DNA of 64,000 nt from Thereva unica. Taxonomy: Eukaryota > Arthropoda > Insecta > Diptera > Therevidae. Shown here piece after piece: positions 11,588-22,199 of this stretch; the first letter of the stretch is position 1, and each line of letters opens with the position of its first letter. The stretch lies in the NCBI GenBank assembly GCA_949987705.1, contig OX465282.1:13442501-13506500 (forward strand). Direction: 5' to 3'. Made by a program: the position numbers and the translations under genes. The notes beneath the pieces are model-generated. The model had not been told where the DNA came from. It searched no databases and worked only from the letters and a program-made list of their open reading frames with translations.

Positions 11588-11929
11588 GGCCCCTGTGCTG
11601 GAAGACGAGTCGTGTGGCAGTCGCATGTAGATGTCGCTGTCAGCTCGTTTTTTAGTTGGTGTGCTGAAAGTCGTATGGCATGGCAAGTCGTTTGAGTTGA
11701 AAAAAGTGACGTTTCAGTCAAATTACGACTTTCAGTACAGCATCATTCTCACTAAAGCACAACACGCCGAGAAAAAGTTAAAATAAAAACGACTGTCAGC
11801 ATACCAAATAAGCCGTCATTTCAGCCAGCTGATTTTAAACCGCACAGACACGACAAGAATCGACTATCAGCACACCACTCTATTAGGTTCACTTCATATG
11901 ACAGAAAAAACGACTTTAAGCACAGGGCC
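11588..11929. mobile_element. Foldback-family element, longer variant
   Basis: A 342-bp element starting GGCCCCTGTGCTGGAAGACG and ending GACTTTAAGCACAGGGCC. Inside is a further end-like segment (GTGCTGAAAGTCG at about 11661, and its inverted partner CGACTTTCAGTACAGC at about 11727). The first 200 bp are closely similar, in inverted orientation, to 12812-13010. TGA lies just outside each end. No coding capacity. Confidence 0.72.
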
Positions 11930-11935
11930 TGAGAC

Positions 11936-12566
11936 TCCCAAGGGGCATATCAGAGGCCCATTTTCGTGAACTCCGTTTTTATGACTCCTTCCTAATAGAC
12001 CGAAGGCAGAGCCTCGTTCAGCGACCCTGAAGAGCACAGTGGTACGTTGTTAAACCAGATCCTGTTCACCAACTCCAGTCTAACCTGTCGGAGCTTGTTC
12101 AAGCGATCTGATCTACAAATATGAGGTATAGGCGTCAATAGTACAATAAGCCATGCGAGCGGCCGCAGTATTTTTGGACCCAATATCTCATCAAAAAAAC
12201 TCAATCCTTGATCCAAACGTTCTCTACCTTACAGGACAGTAACACCAACCTTGATCCTCTCTTTCCCTTATTGTCTTACGTAGTTTAAGCGACGTTTCCA
12301 TTTAGCTGGTTAACAGTGCTCGATGCATCTTCTCTGCTGGCTCTCAGGACATCAGCTGCATAGTGATCAACCCTACCAGGTGCTGGATCAACAACCTTGA
12401 GAATAATCAGAAATCCCCAAATTGCGGATGGCTGCCAGCTGCTGGCTACAACCTACCAGCACTGATAGCCAGCAAAGTGGAAACCTCGTGTTATGAACAG
12501 CTCTAACTGCTAATCAAAGTGATTCCAATAACATGGACTTGATTCCAATAACACGGAACGTACACA
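11936..12566. other. Unassigned mid-GC sequence
   Basis: No domain or repeat recognised. Words such as GCTGGCTATCAG/CTGCTGGCT recur at 12330-12480. Confidence 0.35.
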
Positions 12567-13010
12567 GGCCCCTGTGCTGAGTCATATTTTCTGGCCCCTG
12601 TGCTGAATGTCGAGTCGCGATTTGTGACAAGTTTTTTGAGTCGAAGAAAGTGACGTAATCGAATTACGATTTTCAGCATAGTGGCCTAGAGTGGAAGTGC
12701 TAAGTGCGAATTTAGCCCCCTATGCTGAAAGTCGCAATTCGTCTGAAACGCCACTTTCTTCAACTCAAAAAACTGGTCACAAATCACGACTTCACATTCA
12801 GCACAGGGGCCTTTATTTTAACTTTTAGTCGGTGTGTTGTGCTTTAAAGAGAAAGATGTTGTACTGAAAGTGGTAATTTGGCTGAAACGTCACTTTCTTC
12901 AGCTCAAACAACTTGTCATGCCACTCGACTTTCAGCACACCAACTAAAAAACGAGTCGGCACCGACATTTACATGCGACTGTCATATGACTTGACTTTCA
13001 GCACATGGCC
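12567..13010. mobile_element. Foldback-family element interrupted by a second copy
   Basis: The outer copy begins GGCCCCTGTGCTGAGTCATA (12567) and ends TTGACTTTCAGCACATGGCC (13010). The inner copy (12593-12811) is complete, with GGCCCCTGTGCTGAATGTCG at the left, AGCACAGGGGCC at the right, two arms and a spacer at about 12688-12713. The part 12812-13010 matches, inverted, the first 200 bp of the element at 11588. The simplest reading is insertion of a short element into a longer relative. Confidence 0.7.
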
Positions 13011-16000
13011 CATACATACGTATATCTATCATTTCTTCTTCTTCCAATGATGCTACAGCCCAAATCAAGCTTCGACAGACTGCATTTTTAAAAAAACAGA
13101 ATAAACAACAAAAACCCACGTTGATATCATTGATGATGTTTCAAAAAAGTAGAACAGGAACATTTTTCTCTTTTACCAACCAAAAAAAGAAAAACAAGAG
13201 TGGAATTATAAAAGGATTATTTTGTAGGATATTAATGTGTGTATGGAATAAGATGAAAAGATAAATAAAAATAATTAATAAAAAAAATTTTAATTTACAA
13301 CAATCTTGTCTTTATTTATTTTTATCATTTTTTTGTGTTTTTTTGCTTTTTCTTATATTTGAAAAAAAAAGTATTTTTTTTTGTATTTTTTTTCTCATTT
13401 TTTCTTCATTTTCATTTCATTTTTTCTTTTTGTATATTTATAATTATTTTTATATTAAATTTAAATGTTTTTTTTTATTTTTCATTTTTCACTGAACGTG
13501 TTTTTTTCATCATCTTTCTGTTTTTTTTTTAATATATATATACCATTTTCATCATCATGTTTTTTTGTTTTGTTTTGTCTCTATTTTTATATTTTATTAA
13601 AATTACGGACAAAATACACACACACACATAATGTTTGTTTTTTTTGTTGTTTTATATAAATTTTCATTCATTTTCATTATCATTTTGTATTTATTATTAT
13701 TTTTTGTGTTTTTTTTTATGTTTATTTCAATTTTCATCATTCTTGTGTTTTGTTTTTCTGTGTTTTATTTATTTATTTAATTAAATATTGTTGTGTTTAT
13801 TTGTTTGTAATATGTCTTTTTCTCAAATATTATTTACCCAATTGTCACATTGTCTGCCCAATATTAATTTTTTATGTTTTTGCAATAAAAGAGATTTTTT
13901 TTGTTTGAAATTTTTGTTTTTATTTTTTTTATAATATAAACTTGTGGTATTTACAATTAAAAAAAAAATAATTAAAAAACATTTTTTTTCTCTCTCTTCT
14001 TTATTTTATCTGTTTTTCTTTCTGTATTTATATTATTATTATTATTTTTGTTGTTGCTGTTGTTTTATACTTTTTTTTTATTATTTTATATTTATCTCTC
14101 TTTCCATGTGTTTTTGTTTTTTTATAGACTTTCTTGTGTGATTTTCTGTTTTTTGTTTTATTTATTTATTTTCTATATTTTCCTGTCATAGTTGTAGTAT
14201 GTAGTAATAGTAGTAGTAAAATAAACAAAATAAAATGTTACTGTACTGTAATATAAATTTAAAATTTTTGTGTTTATTTTTAAAATCATGTTTATTTTTT
14301 TTTTTATTTATTTATTTATGTTTAACTTTTTTCTTTGTTTTTAATTCTGTTGTTTTATTTTTTATTAAAATTTATTTTATTATTATTGTTGTATGAAAAT
14401 AAATTTTTTTTTGTAAAGAAAAATGTAAAATAAACTTCAAAATTAAAAAAAAATTAAAAAAATGTTGGGATATTTTTGTTGTTGAATTGAATAAGAAATT
14501 TTTGACTGTTTTTAATAATTTTCTTTATTATATTTAAATTTAATTTAATTATACATGAAAAACAATAAAAAAACAACTCTAATAGTTGCTTTTCTTGTGT
14601 GGTTGTTATCTTTCTGCTGGTTTTCTTTCTTTTAATGCTTGTTCATTTATTTTTATTTTGTTTTTTCTTGTTTTTTTTTTACTAAATATTTGATATTAAA
14701 AATAAACATTTTTCTTTGTCTTGTTGTTGTTTTTAATTCTCATTTTTTGTTTTTTAATTAAATTTGACAATTTTAATTATATATATCAGTTTCACATATC
14801 ATTTTGTTATTTTTTTTTGTTTTTTTAGATTAGAAATCTTGTTTTGTTGTTTTGGGTTTCAGTATTATATCTTGCCTCTAATATTTCTTTTTTTATATAT
14901 ATATTTTTTATTTTTTTTTGTTAAAACATTTACTTTCTTTTTTTTGTTTTTAATTATTATTACGTTCAACTTGTTTTCTTTTCATCTTCATCATTTCGTT
15001 TTTATACAATTACAGTCAATAAATAAATATTTACTTTTTTTCTTATACTTTTATAATTTTCTTTTTTGTTTTTTTTTTATATTTATATTTATATATTTAT
15101 AATTTAAATAATCAATTCATGTTTTTTGTTTTTGTCTAATATATATATTTTCACAATTTTTTTTAAATTTTTTACAAATTTCATTTTTTTTTTTATTTAA
15201 TATATCTTCTTCATTTTTTGTTTTTTAATTTAAGCCGAAAATTTATTGTTTTTTTCCCGTATTTTGTTTTTTAAAAAAAATTTTTTTTTAAATTAATTTA
15301 ATTTTATTTTCAATTTTTTTTTTGTTAAATAAAAAATAAAACAAACAGGACAATAATTAAAAGGAGATAACAAAGAACCTAAATAAAAAAAATGTTTTTT
15401 TCTTTCATTTTTTTGTTTGTTTTTTTTTCTATGTACAACAATAAAAATTTCATATAATTATTTTAATAATAATAAAAAAATCTAAATAATTAAAAACAAA
15501 AACAAAATAAAATTATTTTATATGTTTTTTTTCCTTTTTTGTTTTATATAATATAATAATAATAATAAAGAAAGAGATCTAGTACAATTTTCTTGTAGAT
15601 GATTTTTTTTATTACACACACACAATATTTCTTGTTTTGTTTTTAAAATGTTTTTATTTTCTTCATTTTCTTATTTATATTTATATATATAATAATGTAT
15701 ATTCAATATTTTTTTTGTTTTTTTTTCTTTTTTTTTAATTTTAAATCATAAAAACTTATTTACAATCTTGTATCTTAAAACCTAAATTCTTAAATTTTTC
15801 TTGTTTTTTCTTTCATCTTAAATTTCCTTATATAAATCTTTTATCTATGATTAAAGTTTTATGCCTTAATATTAAAAAAAATTTTTTTTTTGTTTTTATT
15901 TTTTTACTTATATATATATTTTTTATATTAATTAATAATTAATTTAAATTTCATTTTTTTCTTTTTATTCTAATTATAATTTCTTCTTATCTTAACACTA

Positions 16001-19000
16001 AAAATGTGTTTTTCTTGATTTTTTCTTCATCTTCAGCATCTTTCAGTTTATATATTTTTTTTTCCATCATTTTCTTCTTTATATTTATAATTATTTTTTA
16101 AATTAAAATTACTCTTATATATTTTTAATTTTAATTTTTAAATATTTTATTCAAAATACATATAACAATGTATTTTTATTTTTTTTATCATTCTAAATTT
16201 ATTGTTTGTTTTTTTTTTATATTTATATTTTTAAACTTACAATTTAAGAATAATTTTAATTGAATGTTTTTTGTACAATATTATTTTTTTTTTAATTTTT
16301 AATCTTTTATTTTTAAAAATTATAATTTATTTGAAAATAAATTTTTTCATACCATTTCATTTTCTTTTTATAAAAAAAAATTTTTGCGTTTTTTAAAAAA
16401 AATCATAATTCATCATAATGAGTGTTTTTTGACATTTGAAAAAAAAATAAAATTTCTTTCTGTCATTAGACAAATTCATTTGACATATTCATATAAAAAG
16501 AGGAGACATCTTTGTTTTAAAAAATTATAAAAAAAATTCAAGATGGCGGAGGATTTGTTTTGACAGAAAAATTGATGTTTGTATTTTAATATATTAAAGT
16601 AATCCCTAGGTCTGCGCGGTTTTCGATTGCGCGTTCGCGTTTTTAGTACCAAATTTAAGCGGCTGCACGGGGAAAAATTCGCGTTTTTTTGTAATTTATG
16701 GTTTTATATGATTTTTTTTTGAATTCCTTAAAATGTTGAAGAAATTGTAAATCAATACAATTAATTTGAAAAAGACCTAAAATAAAAAAGCCGCCATTTT
16801 CTTTTTTACAATTGTCAACAAAAATCCGCCTTAATTTCTGTCTTGACGTCGCCATATTTTGACTTCTGTTTCCATGTCTTGTCATGAAGACTTTCGTGGT
16901 CCACACAAGACATATTGCAAGACTGAAAGATGTCAAGACAGAAAAACGGCAGTAAAGATGTCAAGACGGCGGTAATGCGTAGTTAGTTAGTAGGTTTTAT
17001 GACCCAAGACAGGACCGGCGCTTGGATTTTTTTGCGCCCGGTGCACTAAATCATATTGCGCCCTATGAGTTGTTAATTTTTGAATGCATTAAAGGACAAC
17101 GGAAAACGACACAAACACTCACTGGATGTGAGAAATAATTTGTATAGTTTGCGCAAAATATAAGATTGCACGAAGGATTACATAGATAGAACGTTTCACA
17201 TGGGTCAACATGCAACATACAAAAATCTGCTAAAAACGTCATTTGGGTAAATTTGTGTAATTTCTTTACTCTTAATACTTTCAATTTATTTTTTTCAAGT
17301 TCAAACTTTTTTTTAAATCTTAATTCCTGAAATTGCGCCCCCGACAAATTGCGCCCGGTGCAAATGCACCATTCGCACATATAAAAGTGCCGCCCTTGAC
17401 CAAGGGACTAAAAATGTATGGGTAGCAAGTTTATACTAGATGGCGCAAACAATACGAGACGAGATCGAATCGAAAACGGGTCGGGAAATCGTCGAGAAGA
17501 CGAGATCGATATCGAAATAACGAAAACGAAATGCTATATCAAATCGCTTTGAGGACTTGAAAACGACTCGTAGAAGCGACTTTATGCTTCGTATAACAAA
17601 TTGGAGTGAGGTAGCATGACGTAGAAACGACTAGAAGAGGAGACTTCGAGAGGACCGAGTAATGCAAGGACTGTACCGCCATTTTAGAAGAAGAAGAAAA
17701 AGCGCGCTTTTTTGAAAGTCGAACGCGGCCACGGTTTAACCATTATTCGGTTGGTGGAAAAGTTAACCCGAAAATTTAAGAGTGTTTTTTCTGCTTTTTT
17801 GCATTTTGTCTAACATCTGCAACCTAACCCCAAAATTCATACAAAGCAAGATTCAAAGTGCACGGTTTCGGTTCACGCGCTGTTTTTGTAGAGTGTATCT
17901 ACCTACCGCACAGTTGGTATTGTATAGTAAAAATAATCAAAAAGCAAAATAAGATAATAAACAAAAAAATGCCTCCAACTTTCTTTTTTCACACACTTTT
18001 TCCATTATTTCTGTCACTCTTTGCACAAAAATATATATAAAAGAAAAAATATTTAACAAAAAAAACAATAAAAATATTTATAAAAAAAAAGAAAAAATAA
18101 TTCTCACAACAACGCAGTAAAAAAACACTAGAATGAATATCAAATATATATGTATGTTCTCTTCATAAAACAAACAAAAAAATGACAGATGAATGACATT
18201 TCGAGAAACTATCGCCATTCTTGGATGACATTCTTATCTACTTATCTTTTTCTTTCTTTCTTTGTTTTTTTTTATTTTCATAAAAACTTCTTCTTCGACC
18301 CTTTCCAAAATGGAAAAAAATAATCGCGTTTTTTTAATAATTATGTTTTTTTGTGTTCTAAATAAATCAAGATAAGTATTAAATATTAAAAATATTTTTC
18401 TTTTTCTTTGCAATTTTTTTTATGAATTTTTTTTCTTTGCAATATTTTTAATTTTTCTTCATTTATTTAAATTTATTTTTCTCTACAATGGAAAAAACTT
18501 CCTTTTATTTACAATATTGTATATCTGTCTCTTTTCTCTCACCTTTTTTTTGTTTATTTTAATTTTTTTTGTTTTTTAATATATTTCACATTTTTCAATT
18601 TTTTTTTCGTTTTTTTTACTTTCCGTTGTTTTTTTTCAATTTTTCTTCTTCTTTCTTTCTTTTACACTCATTTTTGTTTTATATATATATATATAAATAT
18701 ATATAGAAATGTTTTCTTTTTTTCTTTTTATATATTTTGCGTTTTATTTGTATAATCCGAAAATGAGCAGCACCTTTCTCAATCATCATCATCATCATCA
18801 ATCGCTCTCCTCAAAACACAAGAACATAAAACATAATCAGAAAAAAAAACATTAAATTACAAATTCTTCTTATCTTCTTCTTATTATTTTATTTATGTTC
18901 TTGTTTTGTTGTTTATATAGGGAGGCAAAAAGACACCACGATGATATACACATAAATAGCAACCAGCAACAGCAACAACAAACAAACAAAATGGCGGAAT

Positions 19001-19537
19001 GACAGTTGTTATATTAAATGTGACATTTTATGGAAATGTCAAAAATAATTGTATTAATCAAAATAAATTATTAAAAAAAATAAATAAATATAAAATGAAA
19101 TTCCACACATTATTGATTGATTGATTGAAGAAAATGTATTAATATTTGTTTCTTTTTTTTTTAATGTTTTAACATTTATATGTATGTATATAGAGAAAAA
19201 TAAACTCTTTTTTTTTCATTTTATATAAATTGTTAACATCTCACATTTTCTCAATTTCTTTTTTGTTTTAAAAATATTATGTTGCTGCTGTTCTTCTACT
19301 CTTTTCATAATAATATATATTATTATTATTAACAACTTCTTCACAACAATCATCATCTTTATCAACAATAATATCATCATCAATATTATTATTATTATTG
19401 TTGATATTATTATAATAAAATTCTTTCATATTTTTATTATTAACAATAATTCGATTATTGTTAATATTATTAAAATATGATAAATTAATATTATTTATAT
19501 TATTTTTATTAATATTATTATTATTAATTCGTTGTTG
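13011..19537 (-). other. Strand-asymmetric A-rich (minus strand) tract downstream of E75; possible long 3'UTR
   Basis: The plus strand from about 13,020 to 16,450, and again from about 18,000 to 19,530, is dominated by runs of T and TTTG/TTTA words. The E75-sense strand is therefore A-rich with CAAAA and AAUAAA words. Many AATAAA polyadenylation hexamers can be read on the minus strand, too many to choose one. A long A-rich 3'UTR of E75 is plausible but not shown. A CA/TG microsatellite-like patch and CAT/ATT triplet runs also occur. An insertion with hAT-like ends (17010-17398) and a less T-rich segment (16431-17800) interrupt the tract, so the UTR, if real, may end before them. I see no coding frame. 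Predicted plus-strand frames here are poly-Phe/Leu artefacts. Confidence 0.45.
17010..17398. mobile_element. Putative non-autonomous hAT-like element
   Basis: Ends CAGGACCGGCGCTT (17010) and AAGTGCCGCCCTTG (17398) are imperfect inverted repeats (11 of 14 positions agree). GCGCCCGGTGCA occurs as a direct repeat inside both ends (about 17034 and 17351). The flanks ACCCAAGA and ACCAAGGG are similar but not identical, so an 8-bp target duplication is only possible. The wording resembles hAT termini I recall from insects. The interior has no transposase. Confidence 0.5.
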
Positions 19538-21787
19538 TTACGCCTCTAGCAATACCTTATGCATTTGTTGTTGTTGTTGTGTTGATTGTCCTCCAGCTGA
19601 TGATGTTGGCCCGTTTGGTTGTGATGTTACTGCTGATACTGCAGTGGCTGTTGTAACAGTTACATCTGCAGCAACAGATGGATATTGGCGGGATAATATT
19701 GTTTGTTTCGTTGATGATGTCGTTGATGATAATGGTAACGGTGGCGGTGGTGTTGGTGATTTTTTTGATAAATTTAACGGCTGCTGTGAATCAGCAATAT
19801 CAACCTGTAGCTCTAGTAATCTTGGTGATTGACCGGATGGTGATGGACGTGGTGGGGATACAGATGTTGAATGTGGTGATTGGAAATAATTACTGCTTGT
19901 ATTATTATTATTGTTACTACTACCACTCGCACATGATGCTAATGTACCAGCACCATTTGGTGATGCAGATTGTTGACGTAATGTTGTTGTTGTTATAACA
20001 CTATGACCCTGCCAGCGCATAGCATGCGGTGGTGGTGGTGGTGGGGATGCTAATGTTGCAGTCGTTGTTGATGGTGATGAGCAATTTGAATTGGAACTTG
20101 TTGATGACGATGATGATGATGATGACGACGATGATGATGCTGGTGGGCTTGAGTAGGGACAATGCTGTGCTGCTGGACTTGATGCGCATACAAGTAAACC
20201 ACTATTTGTTTGCTCTCTCATTATATAATTTTGTATGATATCTGTACGTTTCATTTGTTCGGGAGTCATGCGTGGCTCCTCCATTAATGATTTAGCTAAA
20301 ACTGAATGCGTACTTGATAGGGACGAATGTTGATTGTGATGATAGTTGTTATTACTACTACTATTATTGTTACTACTACTATGGATACTGTTGGTACTGC
20401 TATTTCTAGTCAAATGCATATGCAGCTGACTTTGATGGTGTGGAGTACTTATCACTGGTGTAGATTGCACATTAGCATCAGCTTCTGCAGTCTCGAACTC
20501 TCTATGCCTAAGCGCTCGGAATTTTTTGTGCGGCTTATATGCCTCATCCATTAAGGAATTTGTATCATAAAGCGGTGGCGCCTGTAATACCCTCTTTAAA
20601 ACTGGCATATCCTCAACAATTTGTCTTTTCATTGCCATTGAGCTAGCATGCTGCTGGTGCTGTTGTTGCTGATGATGCTGCTGTTGCTGCTGTTGTTGCT
20701 GTGATGTACCATTACCAGAATGATCATCTAAAACTTCATCAGCTGTTGATCTTGGACTTGAGCACGACGAACTACCACCGCTACTAACCGTTTTTGTTGA
20801 TTCAGCTTTTTCATTGCCACTCTCAATTCCCGAATCTGTTGGTGAATCTAATTTACGATATCTATTCACTAAATGTGAATGTGAATGCGATCGTACAACT
20901 GGTGTTATAGTTAAACCATTCTGTGTTAAATGCGCATGCGATCCAACAATATCAATATCTTCAGCTGATGAACCAGAATTAGCACGATGCCTAAGCGGAC
21001 ATGTACCAGATAATGTTGCTGCTAATAATGGTGCTGATGATGCTAATGATGATTGTGAATATTCAAGATCACCAGATTCCGTACTAGATACTGAACCTAA
21101 AGGTGATTTAGCAATATCTTCCATACGATTATCATCCCAAGTACTCGATGACCCCGGGCTCTTCGACGTTTGATCATCATCAATTGTCCACATTTGCTGT
21201 CTTAGCAATTCTTTGTGCTCTGTACGAAATACTACCAATTTTTCTGTATGCAATGTACTTAATGTTCTTAAATCAGGTAATGTTTTTAACAATTCCGACA
21301 TAAATTCTGGCTGATCTGGACGATTTTGTGATATAACAGTTTGTAAGCAACCTTTTAATCTTGAATACATTTTTTCAATTAATTCAATATTCCTTAAGCC
21401 AGGACGATCTGGTGTTATTAATACAATTGCACAAAATAAACCAATTTCTGTATCAGTTAAATTCATTGAATTCATACGTTCAGCAAAATTAAATGTTGAA
21501 TCAACTAAAAATCTAGCATTAGCCCCATTCTGTATGGCATCACGACGCATTACTTGACCATTTAGGCATATTATACTATTTATAGATGAATCAAACATAC
21601 ATATTAATCGAACAAATAATGCATCAAATAATCCAGCTTTTAATAATGTAAATTTATCATCTTGTGTTAGTAGTTGAAAACCGGGTATCATGCCAGCGAA
21701 GTCGATAACACCGCGTATAACATGAGCAAAACGTTGTGAAAATTCTTGTTCAGATTGTAGTTCTGGTGCTGGATTTAATGGACATGC
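19538..21787 (-). CDS. Eip75B: E75 nuclear receptor, terminal coding exon (ligand-binding domain and F domain)
   Basis: This exon encodes the 3' part of the ecdysone-induced orphan nuclear receptor E75, a nuclear, heme-binding transcription factor of the NR1D/Rev-erb type that opposes HR3. The minus-strand frame gives 749 residues and a TAA stop at 19540-19538. It starts after a TTTACAG acceptor (AG at 21789-21788) in phase 0, continuing the hinge exon. Residues 1-200 are the ligand-binding domain, with the receptor signature FAGMIPGFQLLTQDDKFTLL at about 30-49 and the end HKELLRQQMW. Cysteines in LICMFDSS and IICLNGQ and histidines in HVIRG and STLHTEKL are candidate heme ligands by family knowledge. 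The F domain keeps HAHLTQNGLTITP, SPTDSGIESGNEK, KRQIVEDMPVLKRVLQAPPL, MTPEQMKRTDIIQNY, QPLNLSKKSPTP and the C-terminus HKVLLEA. Between these blocks lie poly-Q/H, poly-S and poly-P tracts. The upstream in-frame codons to 21829 are intron read-through, not protein. Confidence 0.97.
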   Translation of the reverse strand, partial: ACPLNPAPELQSEQEFSQRFAHVIRGVIDFAGMIPGFQLLTQDDKFTLLKAGLFDALFVRLICMFDSSINSIICLNGQVMRRDAIQNGANARFLVDSTFNFAERMNSMNLTDTEIGLFCAIVLITPDRPGLRNIELIEKMYSRLKGCLQTVISQNRPDQPEFMSELLKTLPDLRTLSTLHTEKLVVFRTEHKELLRQQMWTIDDDQTSKSPGSSSTWDDNRMEDIAKSPLGSVSSTESGDLEYSQSSLASSAPLLAATLSGTCPLRHRANSGSSAEDIDIVGSHAHLTQNGLTITPVVRSHSHSHLVNRYRKLDSPTDSGIESGNEKAESTKTVSSGGSSSCSSPRSTADEVLDDHSGNGTSQQQQQQQQHHQQQQHQQHASSMAMKRQIVEDMPVLKRVLQAPPLYDTNSLMDEAYKPHKKFRALRHREFETAEADANVQSTPVISTPHHQSQLHMHLTRNSSTNSIHSSSNNNSSSNNNYHHNQHSSLSSTHSVLAKSLMEEPRMTPEQMKRTDIIQNYIMREQTNSGLLVCASSPAAQHCPYSSPPASSSSSSSSSSSSTSSNSNCSSPSTTTATLASPPPPPPHAMRWQGHSVITTTTLRQQSASPNGAGTLASCASGSSNNNNNTSSNYFQSPHSTSVSPPRPSPSGQSPRLLELQVDIADSQQPLNLSKKSPTPPPPLPLSSTTSSTKQTILSRQYPSVAADVTVTTATAVSAVTSQPNGPTSSAGGQSTQQQQQMHKVLLEA

Positions 21788-21951
21788 CTGTAAATAAAAA
21801 GAAAATAAAAAATTAATTATATTATACATATTATTGATAAAAATGCGATTATGATATGAAAACTAACACATTAACCGAGTAGGACCGGATTTTTTTGATA
21901 TTATTGGTTTATTATGTTACACAAATTGCAAAATCAACACAAACACCATGG

Positions 21952-22199
21952 GAATAACTATACATATCAAGGAATCTTTAGAATACTATCAAAATATTCC
22001 AGGAATTTTGATAGAATAACTCTAAAAATTATAGCGTAAAACTTTCTAATTCGATTTTTAGCTATATTTTTTTAAGAATAACTATACATAGTCAGGAATC
22101 TTTAGAATACTATCAAAGAATTCCAGGAATTTTGATAGAATTCTCTAAAAAATCGCAGCTTAAAATATTCTATTTCGATTTTTAGCTATATTTTTTTTA
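21952..22199. repeat. Tandem duplication, two 124-bp units each with a hairpin
   Basis: Units start at 21952 and 22076, both reading GAATAACTATACATA, then GGAATCTTTAGAATACTATC and ending in TCGATTTTTAGCTATATTTT. Each unit contains a hairpin formed by CTATCAAA and TTTTGATAG around an ATTCCAGGAAT core. They lie about 165 bp upstream (in E75 orientation) of the splice acceptor at 21788. Confidence 0.85.

Noticed and set aside
14764..15102. 112-codon poly-Phe frame, and similar ones at 13335-14141
   Set aside because: Product of the T-rich tract; no coding signal.
19458..21173. Several plus-strand frames of 70-124 codons
   Set aside because: They are antisense shadows of the E75 terminal exon, with low-complexity V/C/M/L runs produced by its repeats.
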